From: Bacteroidales bacterium
GTDB lineage: Bacteria > Bacteroidota > Bacteroidia > Bacteroidales > UBA932
Assembly (NCBI GenBank): GCA_017437755.1
Contig: JAFRXI010000043.1
Coordinates: 62,001-126,000, forward strand
Reading direction: 5' to 3'
Length of the DNA: 64,000 nt
The notes beneath the pieces are model-generated. The model ran no database searches, was not told the DNA's origin, and saw nothing but the letters and a program-made list of their open reading frames with translations. Shown one piece after another: positions 44,198 through 53,581 of this stretch (within the stretch, counting starts at the first letter, position 1; each line of letters begins with the position of its first letter). The translations under genes were made by a program, and so were the position numbers.

Positions 44198-45325
44198 ATG
44201 AAACTCTTTGACGTATATTCCTTGTTCGACGTTGCCCCGGAACGGGCTTCCGGCTGCAGGGTATGGGACAGTGAAGGTACCGAGTACCTGGACCTTTACG
44301 GCGGTCATGCCGTAATATCCATCGGACACTCCCACCCCGCCTATGTTGCCGCGCTGACAGAACAGGTACAAAAGATAGGATTCTATTCCAACAGTGTCCG
44401 CAGCCCCCTCCAGGAACAACTGGCATGGCGGCTCGGAGAGATTTCCGGCTACCCCGACTATTCCCTTTTCCTGGACAACAGCGGGGCCGAATCAAACGAG
44501 AACGCCGCTAAACTGGCTTCTTTCCATACCGGGAAAGACAGGATAGTGGCCTTCCGGAAAAGCTTCCACGGCAGGACCTCCGGAGCCGTTGCCCTGACCG
44601 ACAATCCCTCGATAGTATCGCCGTTCAATTCCCATCACAAGGTCAGTTTCTGCAACCTTGGGGACCTGGAAGAAGTTGAAAAGGTCCTGACGGGAGGCGA
44701 TGTGGCGGCTGTCATAACGGAAGGGATACAGGGCTGCGGCGGAATCAACATCCCCCCGGAGGGCTTCCTTCAGGGGCTCAGCCTCCTGTGCCGGAAATAC
44801 GGTTCAGTACTCATCCTGGACGAGGTCCAGAGCGGATACGGAAGGACCGGTAAGTTCTTCGCCCACCAGTGGGACGGCATACGGCCCGACATCATTACCA
44901 TGGGCAAGGGCATAGCCAACGGTTTCCCCTGCGGCGGAATACTGATTTCGCCTGCATTCCGTGCCGTAAAGGGTATGCTCGGAACCACCTTCGGGGGCAA
45001 TCACCTGGCCATGGCGGCCGCCCTGGCCGTTTTGGAAGTAATTGAAAAAGAAGGGCTTATAGATAACGCCCTGAAGGTCGGGAACTTCCTTATGGAAAAC
45101 ATGCCCCGGCATTCCTCCATATCCGACGTCCGCGGACGGGGCCTCATGATAGGGATTGAATTCAACACGGAAGTATCCCCTGTCAGGCTCAGGCTGCTCA
45201 AGGAGGAACACATTTTCACCGGCGTATCCGGAAAACGGATGATACGCCTGCTGCCCCCTCTCTGCCTGGGCATCCCCGAGGCTGAAAGATTCATCAGTTC
45301 ATTCAAAAAAGTACTTGGATCATGA
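44198..45325 (+). CDS. argD: N-acylornithine aminotransferase
   Basis: 375 residues from ATG 44198. A class III PLP aminotransferase: YGGHAVISIGHSHPAY, LDNSGAESNENAAKLA, and LDEVQSGYGRTGKFFAHQ. The PLP lysine is in TMGKGIANGFPCGGIL near residue 235. It transfers an amino group from glutamate to the N-acylglutamate semialdehyde. Ends in a 4-nt overlap with argF'. Confidence 0.95.
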   Translation: MKLFDVYSLFDVAPERASGCRVWDSEGTEYLDLYGGHAVISIGHSHPAYVAALTEQVQKIGFYSNSVRSPLQEQLAWRLGEISGYPDYSLFLDNSGAESNENAAKLASFHTGKDRIVAFRKSFHGRTSGAVALTDNPSIVSPFNSHHKVSFCNLGDLEEVEKVLTGGDVAAVITEGIQGCGGINIPPEGFLQGLSLLCRKYGSVLILDEVQSGYGRTGKFFAHQWDGIRPDIITMGKGIANGFPCGGILISPAFRAVKGMLGTTFGGNHLAMAAALAVLEVIEKEGLIDNALKVGNFLMENMPRHSSISDVRGRGLMIGIEFNTEVSPVRLRLLKEEHIFTGVSGKRMIRLLPPLCLGIPEAERFISSFKKVLGS

Positions 45326-46284
45326 GGAAGTTTTTCAATCCCTGCGACATAGGCCCCATCGACAAGGCCCTGGAGGAAGCGTTTGCCGTAAAGGCCGATC
45401 CCATGGGCTGGAAGCACCTGGGAGCCGGCAAGACCATAATGCTGGTATTCTTCAACAGCAGCCTCCGCACCAGGCTCAGCAGCCAGAAGGCCGCACTCAA
45501 CCTGGGCATGAATCCCATCGTCCTCAACATAGGCCAGGAAAGCTGGAAGCTTGAAACCGAACTTGGAGTGGTGATGGACGGGGACAAGGGAGAGCACATC
45601 AGGGAGGCCATCCCGGTGATGGGCTGCTACTGCGACATCATCGCCGTCCGCTCGTTTGCCGGCCTCACCGACCGGGATTACGACTATGCCGAAACCCTCC
45701 TCAACCAGTTCGTGGAGTATTCTGGCCGGCCGGTAATCAGCCTCGAATCAGGCACCGTCCATCCGTGCCAGGCCTTTGCCGACCTCATAACGATAGAGGA
45801 ATACAAGACAAAGCCGAGGCCAAAGGTGGTACTCACATGGGCTCCGCATCCCAAAGCCCTTCCGCAGGCAGTTCCCAACTCATTTGCGGAATGGATGGTA
45901 TATGCGGGCCTGGACCTTGTCATAGCAAACCCCGAGGGCTATGACCTGGATCCCAAATACACCATGGGCGCGCCCGTGCTTCACAACCAGATGGAGGCCC
46001 TGGAAGGAGCCGACTTCGTCTATGCCAAGAACTGGAGCTGCCCCGGTGTAAACAATCCTGCCGATTACGGGAAAGTCCTCTGCAAGGACATGGGCTGGAC
46101 CATTGATGCAGCACACATGGCCGTTACAGATAACGCCCGGTTCATGCACTGCCTCCCGGTCAGAAGGAATATGATTGTGACCGACGAGGTAATCGACTCC
46201 CCCAGGAGCATCGTGATACCGGAAGCCGCAAACCGGGTTGTTTCCGCACAGGTGGTAATGAAGAGGATGCTGGAATCACTATGA
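45322..46284 (+). CDS. argF': N-succinylornithine-type carbamoyltransferase
   Basis: 320 residues. Carbamoyl phosphate binding: FFNSSLRTRLSSQ (43-55), with HPCQ near residue 150. The acylornithine-specific loops WAPHPKALPQAVPNSFAEW and MHCLPVRRNMIVTDEVIDSP match the Bacteroides fragilis enzyme closely as I recall it. It carbamoylates N-succinyl- (or N-acetyl-) ornithine, not free ornithine. The residue known to set acyl preference (Pro90 in B. fragilis, Glu92 in Xanthomonas) aligns with Gly90 here, in MDGDKGEH. Acyl specificity is therefore probable, not certain. Overlaps both neighbours by 4 nt. Confidence 0.93.
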   Translation: MRKFFNPCDIGPIDKALEEAFAVKADPMGWKHLGAGKTIMLVFFNSSLRTRLSSQKAALNLGMNPIVLNIGQESWKLETELGVVMDGDKGEHIREAIPVMGCYCDIIAVRSFAGLTDRDYDYAETLLNQFVEYSGRPVISLESGTVHPCQAFADLITIEEYKTKPRPKVVLTWAPHPKALPQAVPNSFAEWMVYAGLDLVIANPEGYDLDPKYTMGAPVLHNQMEALEGADFVYAKNWSCPGVNNPADYGKVLCKDMGWTIDAAHMAVTDNARFMHCLPVRRNMIVTDEVIDSPRSIVIPEAANRVVSAQVVMKRMLESL

Positions 46285-47030
46285 TAACGGTTGTCAAAAT
46301 AGGCGGGAACGTAATTGATTCAGAAGAACTTACAGAGAGTTTCTGCAAGGATTTCGCAGCAATGGAAGGGCCCAGGGTGCTGATTCACGGCGGCGGTGTA
46401 ATGGCCACCAGGCTGCACAAGGCCCTCGGCGGGGAACCGAAGTTCATCGACGGAAGGCGGATTACCGATGCCGAAGCCCTCAAGGCGGCGGTGATGGTTT
46501 ATGCCGGATGGTGCAACAAGTCCCTGGTGGCCATGCTCCAGAAAATGGGCTGCAATGCAATGGGCCTTTCCGGATGCGACGCCGGAGCAATCACTGCGCG
46601 GCGCCGTCCCCCGCTTGGAGGCGTGGATTACGGCCTGGTTGGCGACGTAACCCCTGAAAGCGTAAATAAGCAATTGATAACCAGCCTTTTAAATGCAGGC
46701 ATAACTCCCGTTTTTTCAGCCATCAACCACGACGGGCAGGGGCAGCTTCTCAACACCAATGCCGACACCATGGCCTCGTCGATCGCTTCCGCACTTGAAG
46801 CGGAACTGGTAATCTGCTTTGAGAAGCCCGGGGTGCTGGGGCCCGACGGAGTGATACCTTCGATTTCGGAAAGCGGGTTCACCGCCCTCAAGGAGGCGGG
46901 GACAGTATCGGGTGGTATGGTCCCCAAGATTGAGAATGCCATCAAAGCCCTTAAAAGCGGTGCTACCAGCGTCAGGATAACTTCCAGCTCTGACCTCCTT
47001 TCCGGAGGCGGAACAATAATCAGCCTATGA
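46281..47030 (+). CDS. argB: N-acylglutamate kinase
   Basis: 249 residues, the amino-acid kinase fold. KIGGNVID at the N-terminus, the glycine loop LIHGGGVMATRLHKALG, GLSGCDAGAITARRR, NINAD-like LNTNADTMASSIASAL and SGGMVPKIENAIKAL are all present. It phosphorylates N-acetyl- or N-succinylglutamate. There is no N-terminal extension of the arginine-inhibited type, which suggests it is not feedback-inhibited in the usual way. Joined to its neighbours by ATGA overlaps on both sides. Confidence 0.94.
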   Translation: MITVVKIGGNVIDSEELTESFCKDFAAMEGPRVLIHGGGVMATRLHKALGGEPKFIDGRRITDAEALKAAVMVYAGWCNKSLVAMLQKMGCNAMGLSGCDAGAITARRRPPLGGVDYGLVGDVTPESVNKQLITSLLNAGITPVFSAINHDGQGQLLNTNADTMASSIASALEAELVICFEKPGVLGPDGVIPSISESGFTALKEAGTVSGGMVPKIENAIKALKSGATSVRITSSSDLLSGGGTIISL

Positions 47031-48115
47031 ACTGCCTGAAATACACAGACTTGCTCAAACGGATGGTAGCCGTACCCTCCCCTTCTTTCCAGGAAGAGGC
47101 GGTGGCCGGGCTGATCTGCTCCGAACTGGAAAAGGACGGGATTGAAGTCAGTCGCCCGGGAGGGAATATCCTGGCCGTCAAGCCCGGATATGACCCGCAC
47201 AGGCGCACTCTGGCCCTTATCGCCCACATGGATACCGTAGCCCCGAACAAGGGTTACACCAGGGACCCTTACGACCCGGGCGACGACACCGGCATCATAT
47301 ACGGACTGGGATCGAACGACGACGGAGGCTGTGTGGTGAGCATGATTGCCGCATTCACCCATTTCATGGATATTCCCCTGAATATCAACCTGATACTTAT
47401 TATTTCCAGGGAAGAGGAGCGCTCCGGTCCGGATGGCAGTTCCTTCCTGTTCGGCAAGGGGGGATTCTTTGAGACGTCGGCAGAATACCGTATGCCCGAC
47501 TGGGTGATAGTGGGAGAACCCACCGGACTGAGGGCTGCCAGCAGCGAGCGCGGGCTCCTGGTCCTGGACGCACTGGCAAAGGGGAAAGCCGGCCATGCCG
47601 CAAGGGACGAAGGGGTCAATGCCCTGTACATCGCCATGGAAGACATCGCCGCCCTCAGGGGGTACGACTTTGGAAGAATCTCAAAATCAATGGGCAAGGT
47701 CCATCTGGCGGTAACCATGATAAGTGCCGGAGAGGCCCACAACGTGGTTCCCGCGGAATGCCGCTTCACCGTGGACATACGCCCTACCGACGTTTACTCG
47801 AACGAGGAGATAGTTTCATCCCTCCAGGCAATCTGCAAGAGCACCCTGACCCCCAGGAGCCTTCACAACCGTTCTTCGGCCACTCCGGAAGGGTCTCTGC
47901 TCCTGAGGGCCGTAAGGGACTCGGGCATAGAGACTTTCTCCTCCCCCACCACCTCCGACTGGATGAGCATACCGGTGGACGCAATCAAGATAGGTCCGGG
48001 AGAATCCTCCCGCTCACACAAGGCCGACGAATTCATCCTGGTGGAAGAGATACGTCAGGCCATATCAACTTACATCAAACTCATAGGCTGCATCGATGAA
48101 TACTCTCTGGAATAA
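47027..48115 (+). CDS. argE: M20 deacylase, N-acylcitrulline/ornithine type
   Basis: 362 residues. Zn-peptidase motifs: LIAHMDTVAP (His-x-Asp), GLGSNDDGGCVVSMI (bridging Asp) and ISREEERSGPDG (catalytic Glu). The dimerisation domain follows (about 180-290). It removes the acyl group late in the pathway; after an N-acylornithine carbamoyltransferase the substrate would be N-acylcitrulline. Overlaps argB by 4 nt and argH by 20 nt. Confidence 0.9.
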   Translation: MNCLKYTDLLKRMVAVPSPSFQEEAVAGLICSELEKDGIEVSRPGGNILAVKPGYDPHRRTLALIAHMDTVAPNKGYTRDPYDPGDDTGIIYGLGSNDDGGCVVSMIAAFTHFMDIPLNINLILIISREEERSGPDGSSFLFGKGGFFETSAEYRMPDWVIVGEPTGLRAASSERGLLVLDALAKGKAGHAARDEGVNALYIAMEDIAALRGYDFGRISKSMGKVHLAVTMISAGEAHNVVPAECRFTVDIRPTDVYSNEEIVSSLQAICKSTLTPRSLHNRSSATPEGSLLLRAVRDSGIETFSSPTTSDWMSIPVDAIKIGPGESSRSHKADEFILVEEIRQAISTYIKLIGCIDEYSLE

Positions 48116-49433
48116 AGGAACTTCCGCAACGGAAATGGTGGAGAACTTCACCGTAGGGAACGACAGGGTGCTGGACCTGGCCCTTGCAAAGTACGACGTA
48201 GAAGGCTCAAAGGCACATATCGCCATGCTGTGCAGCATAGGGCTGCTCACACCCGACGAGTTCAATGCCCTGGACGCCGGACTCGACCGGATTGCGCAGA
48301 GCATCGGGCAGGACACTTTCAGGCTGGAAGACGACGTGGAGGACATCCACTCGCAGGTGGAACTGCTCCTGACCAGGGAACTCGGCGACCTTGGCAAGAA
48401 GATCCATTCCGGACGTTCCAGGAACGACCAGGTCCTGGTGGATATCAAGCTCTTCCTGCGCAGCCAGCTCACCCTGATCAGGGAAGAGGTCCTGGGACTT
48501 TTCAGCACCCTGCAGGGCCTGAGCGATAAATACCGCGAGGTCCTCCTGCCCGGATACACCCACCTTCAGATCGCCATGCCATCGTCGTTCGGACTCTGGT
48601 TCGGAGCCTATGCCGAGGCCCTGGTGGACGATATGCATTGCCTTGGTGCCGCCTACCGGATAGTCAACCGGAATCCGCTGGGTTCAGCCGCCGGATACGG
48701 TAATTCCTTCCCCCTTGACAGGGAGATGACCACCTCCCTGCTCGGGTTCGACAGCCCGGTTTACAACAGCGTCGCCGCCCAGATGCAGAGGGGGCGTACG
48801 GAAAGGGCCGTAGCCTCGGCCCTTGGGGGCATTGCGCTCACACTCAATAAGTTCGCCTCCGATTGCTGCCTTTACATGTGCCCGAATTTCGGCTTCATCC
48901 GCTTCCCCGACAACCTCACCACCGGTTCAAGCATAATGCCTCACAAGAAGAATCCCGACGTCTGGGAGATGGTCAGGGGCAAGTGCAACCGGATAATCGC
49001 TGCGGAAAACGAGATCTCCATGCTCTGCAGCAACATGCCTCACGGATACCACAGGGACTACCAGCTGCTCAAGGATATCCTTTTCCCCGTACTCGAAATG
49101 ATGCACGGCTGCCTCTCCATGACGGACTATATGCTGCAGCACATCATCGTCAACACGGAAATACTGGATTCGGATATATATACCCACATGTTCACGGTTG
49201 AGGAAGTCAACCGCAGGACCCTTTCCGGCGTCCCGTTCAGGGAAGCGTACAGGCAGGTGGGGATAGAGGCCGGCGAAGGCCGCTTCCGCTACCACACAAA
49301 CGGCCTCAAGGCTTCCGACCTGGGACATACGCATATAGGAAGCATCGGCAACCTTTGCAACGACCGCATCGCCTCCCTGATGCAGTCTGCCGCCGATTTT
49401 ATCTCTCCGGGTTGCAAGACTCCCGGGAAATGA
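48096..49433 (+). CDS. argH: Argininosuccinate lyase
   Basis: 445 residues. The fumarase-family signature TGSSIMPHKKNPDVWEMV lies near residue 275. Other landmarks are EDDVEDIHSQVELLLT, GKKIHSGRSRNDQVLVD and GYTHLQIAMPSSFGLW. It cleaves argininosuccinate to arginine and fumarate, the last step. It starts 20 nt inside the argE gene. The RND adaptor gene follows only 13 nt later, with TAACTTGG just before it as a weak possible -7 element. Confidence 0.96.
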   Translation: MNTLWNKGTSATEMVENFTVGNDRVLDLALAKYDVEGSKAHIAMLCSIGLLTPDEFNALDAGLDRIAQSIGQDTFRLEDDVEDIHSQVELLLTRELGDLGKKIHSGRSRNDQVLVDIKLFLRSQLTLIREEVLGLFSTLQGLSDKYREVLLPGYTHLQIAMPSSFGLWFGAYAEALVDDMHCLGAAYRIVNRNPLGSAAGYGNSFPLDREMTTSLLGFDSPVYNSVAAQMQRGRTERAVASALGGIALTLNKFASDCCLYMCPNFGFIRFPDNLTTGSSIMPHKKNPDVWEMVRGKCNRIIAAENEISMLCSNMPHGYHRDYQLLKDILFPVLEMMHGCLSMTDYMLQHIIVNTEILDSDIYTHMFTVEEVNRRTLSGVPFREAYRQVGIEAGEGRFRYHTNGLKASDLGHTHIGSIGNLCNDRIASLMQSAADFISPGCKTPGK

Positions 49434-49446
49434 GTAACTTGGCGCC

Positions 49447-50460
49447 ATGAAAAGTGGAGCCCTCATTCCAATACTGCTGATTGCCGTCTCATGTGGCGGC
49501 AGGAGCGTCATACGCCAGAACAATACGGTCCAGACCCCGGTTACGGTCAGGGTTGTCCCTGCAGGCGCCGACAGCCTTACCCTTCACTGCGGCTACGTTG
49601 GAACTGTAACATCTTCAAGGACAGCCACTTTGACATCTCCCGCAGCCGGAACTCTCTCATACCTCGGAACGGCCGAAGGCCGGAGGGTGTCGCGCGGTAC
49701 CGTGCTCGCCAGGGTCGAGTCGCAGATCACCAGGAGCGCTTATGATGCCGCAAAATCCAGACTCGACCAGGCCGAAGACGGCTGGAACAGGGCGCAGAAG
49801 GTCCATGATGGAGGAGTGGTTTCAGAGGCTGAATTCATAAAGGTCAAGACAATGGTCGAGGAGGCCAGGGCTGCCTACAAGGCAGCCGAGAAGGCCCTTC
49901 AGGACTGTGAGATAAAGGCTCCGTTCAACGGCGTGGCCGATGCCGTGTTCGTGTCGGAAGGGGTTGAGACCCGCCTTGCCGAACCGGTCATGAGAATCGT
50001 GGACATCAGCAGCATCGAGATACGCTTTCCCCTGCCGGAAAACGAGTACCGCAATTTCAGCGTGGGAACAAAGGCCCGTATCGAGGTCCCTGCCCTGGGC
50101 AGGACCTTCGACGGCAGCCTGGCCTCAAAGGGAGTGACCGCATCTCCCCTCTCGCACAGTTACGACTGTACCCTGTCCGTACATGGGGACAAGGGAGGAC
50201 TCATGCCGGGAATGGTCTGCAAGGTCTTCATGGAAACACCCGGCACCGGGCAGGTCACCGTACCCTCGCATGCGGTAATGACCGACTCCGAGGGGCACTA
50301 CGTCTGGACGGTCAGCGACGGCAGGGCCCTCATGGTAAGGGTCGGGGTGGGAGGTTATTCCGGCGACGGCGTAATAATAACCCGGGGGCTTGAGAAGGGC
50401 ACTCCGGTAATCGTGGACGGAGCCCGGAAAGTATCTTCGGGGATGATAGTGAAGGAGTAA
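49447..50460 (+). CDS. RND efflux periplasmic adaptor lipoprotein
   Basis: 337 residues. Lipobox IAVSC (cysteine about residue 16). HlyD-type order: a barrel-sandwich half (ATLTSPAAGTLSYLGTAEGRRV), an alpha hairpin (about 95-145, RLDQAEDGWNRAQKVHDGG), the second half (CEIKAPFNGVADAVFVSEG) and a beta-barrel region. It bridges the inner-membrane pump and an outer-membrane channel, which is not encoded here. It precedes the pump gene by 4 nt. Confidence 0.94.
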   Translation: MKSGALIPILLIAVSCGGRSVIRQNNTVQTPVTVRVVPAGADSLTLHCGYVGTVTSSRTATLTSPAAGTLSYLGTAEGRRVSRGTVLARVESQITRSAYDAAKSRLDQAEDGWNRAQKVHDGGVVSEAEFIKVKTMVEEARAAYKAAEKALQDCEIKAPFNGVADAVFVSEGVETRLAEPVMRIVDISSIEIRFPLPENEYRNFSVGTKARIEVPALGRTFDGSLASKGVTASPLSHSYDCTLSVHGDKGGLMPGMVCKVFMETPGTGQVTVPSHAVMTDSEGHYVWTVSDGRALMVRVGVGGYSGDGVIITRGLEKGTPVIVDGARKVSSGMIVKE

Positions 50461-50464
50461 CCCG

Positions 50465-53400
50465 ATGGATATCAGTTCGCTGAAAGGAAGGCGCGGTATC
50501 GGTGCCTGGGTTCGATGGGCGGTACGGGAAAAAGGCCTGGTGGCCTTTTTCATCATCGCCCTGCTGGCTGCGGGCATCTTCGGGCTTACCCGGATGAACA
50601 AGGACGAATTCCCCACATTCGAGATAAAGCAGGGGCTCGTGGCAGGCATCTATCCCGGTGCCACCGCCGCCCAGGTGGAAGAAAGGCTCACCCGGCCACT
50701 TGAGGAATTCCTCTTCACTTTCAGGGAGATAGACCGCTCATCCATCCACAGCGTCACCAGGGACGGAATATGCTATATCTATGTGGACATGAGGATTTCC
50801 GTCCCCCAGTCAAAGAAAGACGAGATATGGTCAAAGATCAAGCTGGGCCTGCAGAACCGGAAGCTCACACTGCCCTCGGGGGTGCTTGCGGTCGCGGTTC
50901 TGGATGACTTCAGCAACACCAGTTCCCTTCTCGTCGCCATGGAGTCTCCCGACAAGAGCTACACCGAACTCGAGTATTACGCCACCAGCCTGGCCGACAG
51001 GCTGAGGGAGATTCCGCAGCTGGCAAAGGCGGAAATCCTGGGGAGCAACACCCAGGAAATAGCCGTCACGCTGGACAGGGAGAAACTCTCGGCCTACGGC
51101 ATCGACCCGGCCGCACTGATGCTGGAATACAGGGCATCCACCATCGGACTGCCATCCGGCACATACACTTCCCCGGACGGCACCGAACCGGTCCACGTAA
51201 AGGACGCCATATCCTCGGAAAGGGAGATCTCGGAAAGGATAATTTGGTCGGATCCCGATGGTAACGTGGTGAGACTCAAGGATGTAGCCACAATTCAAAG
51301 AAGGTATGCATCCCCTGCCCCGGGAGTATCGTACAACGGTCATTCCTGCCTGGTCCTCAACATTGAGATGAGGCCCGACAACGATATAACCGCCTTCGGA
51401 CGCAAGGTCGACAAGATACTGTCGGACTTTTCCTCCACCCTTCCCCCAAGCATAACCCTCAGCCGGATCTGCGACCAGCCCAAGGTCGTTTCCCGAAGTG
51501 TATGGTCCTTCCTCAGGGACCTTCTGATATCCATGCTGGTGGTGATCGTGGTGATGCTGATGCTGTTTCCCCTCCGTCCGGCCCTGATTGCCAGTTCCGG
51601 CGTTCCGGTCTGCACCGGGGTGGCCATCGCCCTGATGTACATTACGGGGATGCCGCTCAACACGGTTACCCTCGCTGCGCTGATTGTCTGCCTTGGAATG
51701 ATAGTGGACGACTCCATCATCACTATGGACGGCTACATGGACAAGAGTCTCAAAGGGCTCAAGGGCGTGGACGCCGCTGCATCCAGCGCCTCTGAACTGT
51801 TCATGCCCACCTTCATCGCCACGGCTGCCATCTGCCTGATGTTCTTTCCCATAAAGGTAATCATCTCCGGCTATCTGGGCGACTTTGTAAAACTCTTCCC
51901 TTGGGTGATCCTATTTGCCCTTATGACTTCACTGCTGTACGCGGTAACCGTTGTCCCGTCGCTCGAGGTACGGTTCATAAGAGGCGATGAGAACGAGAGG
52001 AAAAACTTCATTTCAAGGGCCCAGGACAAGTTTTTCAGGGTACTTCAGACTATCTATGAGGGAGCGCTGAAAGCCTGCTTCCGGCATCCGGTGGCAACCA
52101 TCCTTTTCGGCTTTGTAACCATCGCCTTGGGGATAGCGATGTTCATGCAGCTGAATTTCCAGATGATTCCCAAGGCAGCCCGTGACTTCTTTGTGGTGGA
52201 GATGTACCTTGAACCCGGGAAGGGGCTCCAGAAGACCAAAGAAAGGGCGGACTCGCTTTCCGCCATACTCCTTTCCGACAGCCGTACGGTCTCGGTCACA
52301 TCATTCTACGGCATGGGGGCGCCCAGGTTCGCGGCCACTTACACTCCTATCCTTCCTTCGTCGGAAACTGCCCAGCTCATAGTCAACACCCGCTCCACAA
52401 AGGCAACGGAAGAAATGCTCAAGGACTACTGTCCAAGGTACGAGCACATCTTCCCCGATGTCACCCTTCGCTTCAAGCAAATGGACTACCAACCGGTTGA
52501 ATCCCCTATCTGCGTCAATATCAAGGGGAACGACAGGATGGCTATGCTCTCCACCGCCCAAAGGATAGCCGGATACCTGCGCTCGCTCCAGTCGGAGACA
52601 CAGTGGGTGCACAGCGATGCGGAACAGTTCGGACCTGAGGTTTCCATAAATCTCAACAAGGACGAGGCTGCCAGGCTGGGGGTATCCAAGGCGGTGGTCT
52701 CCCTGTCGCTGGCAGGCAGCTTCGGTGCGACGGAAATCGCATCGCTGTGGGAAGACGGCCACGAGATTCCCGTCAACCTTTACAGCGAGGAATCGGAGCC
52801 GGGCTACATCGGGATCGGCGACAGGATGATCCAGACCAGGATTCCAGGGGTAAGCGTTCCGCTAAGGCAGATCGCCGACCTGGTTCCCGAATGGAACCTG
52901 GCCACCCTTTTCAGGGACAACGGCAGCATGACTTTCAGGGTGGCATGCGACCTCAAATACGGGGTCAGCCAGCCGGCTGTGGAGAAAAAGGTAAAGGATT
53001 TTGTCAGGACACAGATCGCCCCGGACCTTCCCGACGGGGTCAGGGTTGAATTCGGCGGCCTTTCCTCAATCAATCAGAAGGTAATCCCCGAAATAGGCAT
53101 TTCTTTTGCCGTGGCATGCTTCATACTGTTCCTGTCGCTGCTCATCCATTTCCGCAAGACCAGCATCGCCCTCCTGACCATGGCAACAAGTACGCTCTGC
53201 CTGTTCGGGGCGTCCCTCGGACTCTGGCTGTTCGGTCTTGACTTTACCATCACGGCGGTCCTCGGGCTCATTTCACTGGTGGGAATAATCGTCCGTAACG
53301 GTATCCTCATGTTTGAATATGCCGAGGACGAAAGGTTCAAACGGGGAGAGAGCGTCATGGATGCAGCCATCCATGCAGGTCAGAGGCGTATGAGGCCCAT

Positions 53401-53581
53401 TTTCCTCACGTCCTGCACCACAGCGCTCGGAGTGCTTCCGATGATTCTGAGCGGAGACCTTCTCTGGATGCCGATGGGTGTGACCATCTGCTTTGGAACC
53501 CTCCTCAGCATATTCCTGATCACCCTCATAATGCCGGTTACCTACTGGCAGATCTACAAGAGGGCCGACAAGGAATCGTAA
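50465..53581 (+). CDS. RND-family efflux transporter, inner-membrane pump
   Basis: 1038 residues, full length. Twelve predicted membrane helices in two halves with two large periplasmic loops (about 60-340 and 570-860). TM4 carries the proton-relay pair in CLGMIVDDSIITMDGYMD. Repeats of the second half include GLISLVGIIVRNGILMFEYAED and LTSCTTALGVLPMILSGDLLW. Substrate not predictable; the acidic relay fits a drug/lipid (HAE1-like) pump. Its last 28 nt overlap the convergent lytTR gene. Confidence 0.96.
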   Translation: MDISSLKGRRGIGAWVRWAVREKGLVAFFIIALLAAGIFGLTRMNKDEFPTFEIKQGLVAGIYPGATAAQVEERLTRPLEEFLFTFREIDRSSIHSVTRDGICYIYVDMRISVPQSKKDEIWSKIKLGLQNRKLTLPSGVLAVAVLDDFSNTSSLLVAMESPDKSYTELEYYATSLADRLREIPQLAKAEILGSNTQEIAVTLDREKLSAYGIDPAALMLEYRASTIGLPSGTYTSPDGTEPVHVKDAISSEREISERIIWSDPDGNVVRLKDVATIQRRYASPAPGVSYNGHSCLVLNIEMRPDNDITAFGRKVDKILSDFSSTLPPSITLSRICDQPKVVSRSVWSFLRDLLISMLVVIVVMLMLFPLRPALIASSGVPVCTGVAIALMYITGMPLNTVTLAALIVCLGMIVDDSIITMDGYMDKSLKGLKGVDAAASSASELFMPTFIATAAICLMFFPIKVIISGYLGDFVKLFPWVILFALMTSLLYAVTVVPSLEVRFIRGDENERKNFISRAQDKFFRVLQTIYEGALKACFRHPVATILFGFVTIALGIAMFMQLNFQMIPKAARDFFVVEMYLEPGKGLQKTKERADSLSAILLSDSRTVSVTSFYGMGAPRFAATYTPILPSSETAQLIVNTRSTKATEEMLKDYCPRYEHIFPDVTLRFKQMDYQPVESPICVNIKGNDRMAMLSTAQRIAGYLRSLQSETQWVHSDAEQFGPEVSINLNKDEAARLGVSKAVVSLSLAGSFGATEIASLWEDGHEIPVNLYSEESEPGYIGIGDRMIQTRIPGVSVPLRQIADLVPEWNLATLFRDNGSMTFRVACDLKYGVSQPAVEKKVKDFVRTQIAPDLPDGVRVEFGGLSSINQKVIPEIGISFAVACFILFLSLLIHFRKTSIALLTMATSTLCLFGASLGLWLFGLDFTITAVLGLISLVGIIVRNGILMFEYAEDERFKRGESVMDAAIHAGQRRMRPIFLTSCTTALGVLPMILSGDLLWMPMGVTICFGTLLSIFLITLIMPVTYWQIYKRADKES

